In this document: piece by piece, positions 57,590-64,000 of the stretch | Layout: every line of letters begins with the position of its first letter | Position numbering within the stretch: the first letter of the stretch is position 1 | Source of the DNA: Ligustrum vulgare | Lineage: Eukaryota > Streptophyta > Magnoliopsida > Lamiales > Oleaceae | Direction: 5' to 3' | DNA: 64,000 nt | Assembly (NCBI GenBank): GCA_963555705.1 | Contig: OY743169.1 | Coordinates: forward strand, 131,501-195,500 | The notes under the pieces: model-generated | Told to the model about the DNA's origin: nothing | The model's database searches: none | The model's input: only the letters and a program-made list of their open reading frames with translations | Position numbers and translations under genes: made by a program

Positions 57590-58979
57590 CTTATTTTGCA
57601 ATGCAAAATATACCTGAAAGTGAACGAATCGTGAAAAGTAATAAAGTTAACCTAAGAGTCCGGATTATCGTTCCTACGAGGACTGCTATTAATTACCAAA
57701 ATATTTTGGTTCCTAACTTTATTTGAACAATGGAAGTTGATTGGTATTTTTAACTAAACTAAGAAAATAAACTAAAGCAATAAAACACAAGAATATTTTT
57801 TTAAAAAGCAATTGTAAAGTAGTTGAGATTTACTATTTCACCTAGCAAATTAAATTAACTCAAACTCCAGTTTTATTTCCTAATAATGCATTATGTCAAA
57901 TTTACTCATGTATATTGAAATTCATCTCTCAAGTTTAAATCAAATATACCTATATAAGTCAATCATGTATCTCTATAGAGGGTCCGAATTATTCCTTTTC
58001 TAGATGCATTAAACACAAGAATTCATACATGAGTGCGATAATAACAAAAAGTATATCTCTCTATCTCTTGTCCAATTACCAAATTTTATGAAAAAAACCA
58101 TGAAATCATGAAATCGGTCATCCCAACATGAAAATTTAGTTACACATCATAATTAAATAACAAAACAATAAAAATAAGCATTCATTGAACATAACATATT
58201 GAAAGGAAAGCTTGCACAAAGAATCAATCATTCATGCAATCTTCAAGTCTCGCCCCTTTGCTATGAATTTATCTCCCAAGAATTCAATGTTAGAATCTGA
58301 GTTTTAGGTTGTTCTTAGGTGAAGCAAAGGTCTAGAATTCGTACATCATATGTTGTTTATATATATGTTTTGGAAAAAAAAAAGTGCAAGAAGGAGGAAA
58401 ACTAATGAAAATCTCGCAAAAAGTCCAACCCGCGGCCCAGACAGAACACCTCGTGACCCCGAAGCAAACACCCTTTGGCCACGCGATTAAGTGAAAGCAG
58501 GCCCTGTCCAATTTAGGTAGACTCTTGCGACTACTCCCTTATACTTCTCATGGTCACGCGGTTATGCATGTCAGCACGACTTCAAACATTGAATTCCACA
58601 TAAGTAAGTCCCTGAATTTTTTTGCAACTTTAGTCCTCCACTTTCAATTGAAGCAATTTGGTCCCCATACTTTAGAATCTTCTATATTAGCTCGTTTCAA
58701 CTCTCAAATTCTTCAATTAGGTCCTCCAACTCTTGATTTCTTCCATTTAACATCATGTATCTTTCTCAGTTGACATCATTAACTTCTCAATTGTCCAACT
58801 TAGCTCCAAATGTCATCCAATTACGCATTATTTCCATAAATTGCTTCAGTCAAATGATTTTGGGATATTTTCTGAAATTTAAACAAATAAACACAAATTA
58901 AATAGTATTTATTCTAAAATTACAATATAATAATATTCTAATTTTGACATATAAATAAGTATATATAATACACTTATCA
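57590..58979 (-). mobile_element. Decayed solo LTR related to C
   Basis: The text GTAATAAAGTTAACCTAAGA near 57640 and the right end ATAATACACTTATCA resemble solo LTR C. A decayed GC-rich segment (CCGCGGCCCAG, near 58430) is in the same relative place as the palindrome pairs of C. No target duplication could be set; the left edge is approximate. Confidence 0.55.
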
Positions 58980-59029
58980 AATAAGATGAACATAGTTACT
59001 TGAAAATAAGTGTATAAAATACACTTATC

Positions 59030-59406
59030 CAGGGGCGGACCCATGCAGTGTCAAGTGCAGGCATATGGTCAGACCATTTAATTTATTTTTATTTTTTTTA
59101 AATTGACCAATTTTGCATTTTTTCTGTCAACCATTTAAACTTTGAAGTCCATTTAATCTAAAAGAACAATTGAAATGGACCGAATAATTGGCCCAATTTT
59201 AATTCAACTAAATTTGTACTCTACACTCAATTTTTATCCAAAGTTCCAAACGTGAAATGTGAAAGCTGAGATTCAAAATCGTGATTACACCGCCCCTGTT
59301 GTCCCATGCTTGAGGCTTAGGCCCTATTCGTTCAAAAAAAAAAATCGGGGCCAGACGGAAAGTCCACCTCCGCCTACACTGAACAAAACCCCTAGGTCCC
59401 CCCCTG
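59030..59406. mobile_element. hAT-type MITE
   Basis: 377 bases with ends CAGGGGCGGACCCATG and, inward from the right, CAGGGGGGGACCTAGG, flanked by an 8-base duplication CACTTATC (59022-59029 and 59407-59414). Same end type as 11669-12157. It encodes nothing. It lies right beside debris of a C-like LTR end. Confidence 0.85.
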
Positions 59407-59414
59407 CACTTATC

Positions 59415-61605
59415 ATTAAGTTTTTATTATTATAAGAGAAACTAAAAATAAGTTGAAAGTAGTTACTTGAAAAGAAATCGAAAAAGAGAAAAATAACATA
59501 ATTTTAAGTGTCAAAATTTGACAAGTCATAACTTTTACCTCAATTATCGATTTTATGATCTGAAAATATCATTGTAAATTACTCCCTGAGAAATTCTCTA
59601 TTACCACTTCATAACAAAGTGGATCTATCCCTTTAAGTTAAAGTTGGTCCCTATAGTTATTTCAGTAAAATATTTTACATTAAGATGACCTACTTTAATC
59701 TCATATTATTAATGGGCTTTAGTTTATTAAGTAGTATATATTAAACATGAAATGAAAAGTCATTCTCTCATTATTTTACGCCCTCTTTAAGAATTTTGGA
59801 CTTTGTTGGCCAGACCGACTTACACTCGATTGCCAACTTCATATGCAAAATTGCCTTGAGAATATCACACTCTTGGAGCATTGACGGTGGTCAATATATT
59901 CATTTGGTATAGATGATTGAGAAACAAAGTATATGAAGGTTTGTACTCCATACTTGACACAAGTTTATTATCTATCTTTTGTACTCTATACTTGACACTA
60001 TTGCATTCCTTGTTCATATGGCTTGATTGCTTTCCAAATCACATATCTTGAATTTTTTCCCTATGATGAGCATAATTTATGACACTTTATATGATCCAAT
60101 ATACTATATATAGTTGGGCTTTATTGTTGTTTTTGTTCTTGCTTTTGTGGGGGCTCATGGAGGAATAGCCAACGGTGTACGAACATAAGCAAAATTTTCT
60201 TTGTTTTTTAGATCTGAATTTCAATGTATCATTATGTTCATTATTTTATGCCTATATTGGTTTCTTTTATGTGTGATATAACATGTGGGCCCACATGTTT
60301 TGGTCGTACTACAGATGTCCATTGAAGATGTCTAATTCTTACTAAGAACTATAATTATATTAATCTCCATTTTATCTAGACAATCGAAATATAGAATCAA
60401 TGAGTTTCAAATAAATCTAAAACTGAGGAATTGACTAAATCAACGAGAATATGCCTAATTTAGAGGTTTCAAATAAATATGAAGAGTCTAGGATTTTAAT
60501 TCACCTTAGTATCAACTATGTCTTCTATATCCCCATTAATCTCCAATTGATTTTATTCTTGACTATAAGTAAAGAACCCCTAATATATATTTACTTCCTC
60601 TCTCAAGTGCCGAGTAAAAACCAATCCTGAAAACAGATTTCAATATATCTATGACTCTATTCCAAACTAAGATTTTCAAGTTTTATTAAGTTCTATGGTT
60701 CTTTTTTGAAATAGTTTCAAAGGATCTATACTTTCTTTTGAAACGTATAAAATCCTAGGTTGTGTTATTATAGATCACATCTAAGGTTCCCTCTCTCAAG
60801 TGTCAAATCTTAGATTTCAATTCATTCAAACAATTGTCAATTAATTGAATGCATTAAAAATCAATAACACAAATAAACTTTGAATAAAATATCAAAGAAA
60901 TTGATGGAAAATTAAAACATAGTATCAACGTAAGACTACATCAATTCCCTGGAAAGTAAACTTAGTTCACAAGAAATAAACAACAAGTTCACGAGCATTA
61001 GCATAACGAAGAAGATGAAAAATTGTTTTAGAGTTGCTTGGATCTTCTCTTTTAGTCTTGTTTATCTTTGATTCTTTATTCTCTTCAGTAGCCCTCATCA
61101 AAAAGTTAATCCTTACATCTTGTCTAACCCTTTTTATGCGTAACTTTTGATCTGCTATTCTGAATTGTGCTCCATTTTTGTGTTGAATTCCAATTTCAAT
61201 TATCGTTCCAATGATATATTATGGGTTCCATGGAGATATCTATACGCATACTTGTACACTAATTTCTTCACATAACTTTTGATCTACTATTTGTTTCCAA
61301 ATAAGAAATATTTGAGCAATTAGCCTGAAATAATTTTTAAATTTTAATCTGTTGAAAATCAAGTGAATTTTGTAGCACCGAGAAGACAAATAGTATCTCA
61401 AGTGGAAAATTGTCTACTAAATGGAATTACATTTGTGTACTTGTTTTGTTCCTAAGGAAATGTTTACAATGATAATAGTAATTAGTGTTCTCACTTTACA
61501 TCTTCCATTATTCATAGATTTGGAAACTTAAACATAATACAAATCAACCAGTCACATTAAATCATACTAAGTTTCATGCACTACACGTACAAATACTAGT
61601 ATAAC
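59415..61605. other. Unassigned, possibly LTR debris
   Basis: AT-rich without a supported frame. The part near 60380-61330 has the look of LTR debris (TTTGATCTGCTATTCTGAAT, repeated TCTCTCAAGTG near 60600 and 60790), but no pair of ends or target duplication was found. Confidence 0.35.
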
Positions 61606-62130
61606 TGTTATATCATTTTTTTTCGTTTTATGTGCATTATTGAATTTCACGTATTTTTCTATTAATATCATTATGAATTATTTAATTGTAATTATTATTG
61701 TTGGGTTAGGTTTATAATTGTTATATTTCATATTTTGGATGTTATAGAATTAATCAGTTTAAATTTTTTTAGTTTAGTTTTTAGTTATTATTGTTAATTT
61801 TAGATTTGGGAAAATTATAAAATGGATATATAATTTTCAGATTTAGAGGATAAATATATATTGTTATATTTTATGATTTTTCCTTGTTTTTCCACTTAGA
61901 ATAGTGTTTTGTTATTATTAAAATATCTAAAAAATTATTCTAAGTTAAAAGAGATTTTTTAAGGATAAACGATAATATTAGGATTTTGGTACATTGACGT
62001 CATTGACATCTGAGACTCTTCCACTTACAGATAATAGTAAATATTAAGGACGTTAAGTAAGTAATCATCCCATGTTTTCATCAAAGTTGAATGGTTAATG
62101 TGAGTATAATGTGTTTAATGATTGTCTTGC
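61606..62130 (+). mobile_element. Fragment F3 of the F-type LTR
   Basis: The start TGTTATATCATTTTTTTTCG and later text (ACATTGACGTCATTGACAT, CCACTTACAGATAATAGTAA, ATCAAAGTTGAATGG) line up with the first 1.5 kb of F1, but with long gaps. The rest of the LTR is missing. Degenerate and older than F1 and F2. Confidence 0.55.
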
Positions 62131-64000
62131 AAATTATATGTCTTTATTGCTTTTCACTTACTTTAAACAAGGAGATTAGTTGGAGCCAATAGTTCTTCTG
62201 AAAATAATTTGCTTGTTACTAAAAAACGGAAGATGGGTAACTCCATGTAAGAAGGTAACATGTTAGAACTGTGGACAATCCTGTTACATGAGAAAAATTG
62301 TCTAAAAGGTGGAGCAGACTAAGCTTACTACTTGAAGATGAACAATATGACTCTCCTATTTTTGGTATCATAACATGGTACTTTATCAAAATTTTATGAT
62401 ACTTTGGATGAAATTATAGTATCATATCTTGAAACTTTACACTTTTTTATGCTACTTTTTCTTAAACATAAAATCAAACATTTTTCAACCAATATTCTCT
62501 AATTTTTCGGTACGTCACCACCATTATTACCAACCTACAACCAAATCAGAGAAACAATCTGAAAGAGAAGAAGATGATGAACACCGTATTGGCAGCATGA
62601 TCGGATTAGCAGGTTATGTTTGGTTGTGATGGTGGTGGTGTAGTAAGTTGTGGCAGGTGGTTAGTGGTGGTGGTGGTGGTGGTCTACTAATGGTGATGGT
62701 GATGGTGGATTGAGGTTTGTGGTAGCGATGGTAGTGGAATGGGTTTTAGGATCTGAAAATTAATGGGTAATAATCGTCGATGACGGTGGCCCCACTAGTG
62801 ATGAGGTTGAGGGGTAGGCTGATGTTGGCGCCAGCGGTTGACAGCGGTGATGGTGAGGTCGGCTGGAATTTGTGTCACAATGGAGGAAGTCGAAGACAAC
62901 ACCGTGGAAGCGGCACAGAGGTGGGAGAGAAGTTGGGAACGTATTTTTCAGTTGATTTCCATTGTAACGTATTCTTCAATATGATGATTTTTTTACAGTG
63001 GCCGATGCAATATTCCCAATTAATAATAGGGATTTCGTAATGATTAAAGCCCATTAGGGCACCTCTATTCTAGGTAAGTGGAAGCTGTGTGTGTAGTGTA
63101 AAATATTTGAAAAAGAAAAAGAAAAATCCAGCCGTCCAGACATGGGAAAATAAAAAGGAAAAGAAATCCTTTTTGGTACAAATTCTACATATTTTTAGGG
63201 TTTTTTTTACCTGTGTTGATGAGTCAATTAATTGTGAATTACGATGTGACCAACTTATGGCTAAAAGGGAGAAAATTATGAGTTTTATCTTTATGGTTTA
63301 TTGCAACCTTTTGTTGACTAAATCAAAGGATATGAACTTATGTTAGATAAAAGCTCGTTATTAGTATTTTCTCTGTACTTTGTAAGATTGATATTAAGTT
63401 GTCAGTGAGAGAAGTTCTATATGATTATAATAATTTATTACATAGTGAAAGATTTTGGCGAATCGAAATTTTGTGTTGTTATTTTAATTTTTTATTTACC
63501 CAATTATTTTTTGAATAAAGTTCCTGCGAGTTAAATAAAGAGGGAATCCTCGTTTAATTCCCAAGATTTGATCGTTTGCATCTATGAATGAATGAATTGA
63601 GTATATACCATTACTATACATACATGAATTTTATCCATATCCAAGTCCCATCATCTGCCATGTCATCAAGTGCTGCCAATCAAAACACGGCATGATATTA
63701 CGCATCTTCTGTTGAGACCAACGAATAAGAGGCTGACTTGGCATGTACGGATTCAAGTTTTGAGTGTAATTTATTGGATAAAATTAAATAATGTGGGGCC
63801 AAACATGTATAAAATAAAATGTGTAGTGTTATTTTAAGGATTTAGTCAATAAAGTGATCCACTAAAAATTATTCAGGACTAATGGGTATTAAGTGTCGTG
63901 AGATTAAAGTGTAGAGACGGATTCAATGTTTTAAATTGATAAGGGGTCAATTTAATAACATTGAAACACGATAGCTGCCCTACAGCTATTTATACAGGTC
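62131..64000. other. Unassigned right end with GGT-repeat stretch
   Basis: The main feature is a GGTGGTGGT-rich stretch near 62625-62715. Frames at 62429-62629 and 62780-63040 carry low-complexity or glycine-rich text with no domain. No promoter, RNA gene or transposon end could be defended here. Confidence 0.4.

Noticed and set aside
60380..61330. A further solo LTR
   Set aside because: The texture is LTR-like, but no TG...CA ends, target duplication or partner copy could be found, so it is left unassigned.
62780..63040. Glycine-rich protein gene near the GGT repeats
   Set aside because: The text is low complexity and lies in repeat DNA; no start context, exon structure or domain supports it.

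Overview
The window is plant nuclear DNA made almost entirely of transposable elements. No intact, credible host gene was found. The evidence is a complete Cassandra TRIM carrying 5S rRNA-derived sequence, Athila-type Ty3/gypsy elements primed by tRNA-Asp, Ty1/copia and hAT remnants, and a plant mobile domain (PMD) pseudogene. These point to a seed plant, most likely a eudicot; I do not name a species. Most open frames are retroelement remnants or chance frames in AT-rich DNA.

Layout. 1-2.3 kb is AT-rich and unassigned. 2.3-4.6 kb holds chromovirus-like gypsy debris on the minus strand, with the unusual order pol end, LTR, PBS, gag. 4.65-9.8 kb is a decayed minus-strand Ty1/copia element that keeps its upstream LTR, its PBS and a minisatellite-rich leader. 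9.85-10.4 kb is a degenerate coding remnant. 11.67-12.16 kb is a hAT-type MITE.

12.73-29.92 kb is a nested block. Element B (minus strand, target-site duplication TACAA) received element A (plus strand, TSD CGATA) in its left LTR and solo LTR C (TSD ATAAT) near its polypurine tract. A and B belong to one Athila-like family that encodes only gag and protease. Reverse transcriptase, RNase H and integrase are absent from both copies, so the family looks non-autonomous.

30.6-52.3 kb is a broken PMD gene used as a landing site. It is split by a hAT transposon (TSD GCTATGAT) and by solo LTR F1 (TSD CTATC). F1 was hit by a nearly complete Athila-type element E (TSD ATTAT), and E was hit by the Cassandra TRIM (TSD AATGT) and by solo LTR D (TSD CCAAT). 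52.9-57.5 kb is solo LTR G (TSD CAAAC) with solo LTR F2 (TSD ACTTC) inside it. 57.6-59.4 kb holds another solo LTR remnant and a hAT MITE (TSD CACTTATC). The rest, to 64 kb, is mostly unassigned, with a third F fragment at 61.6 kb.

The most unusual signal is a recurring pair of 12-bp palindromes, TTACGGCCGTAA or close variants. The two start points lie 20-22 bp apart, about two helical turns, and the sequence between them is not conserved. Pairs occur in LTRs and 3' regions of the A/B family, in solo LTR D and beside the chromovirus-like LTR at 3.7-4.0 kb. A related palindrome, GTGCGGCCGCAC, is paired in solo LTR C.
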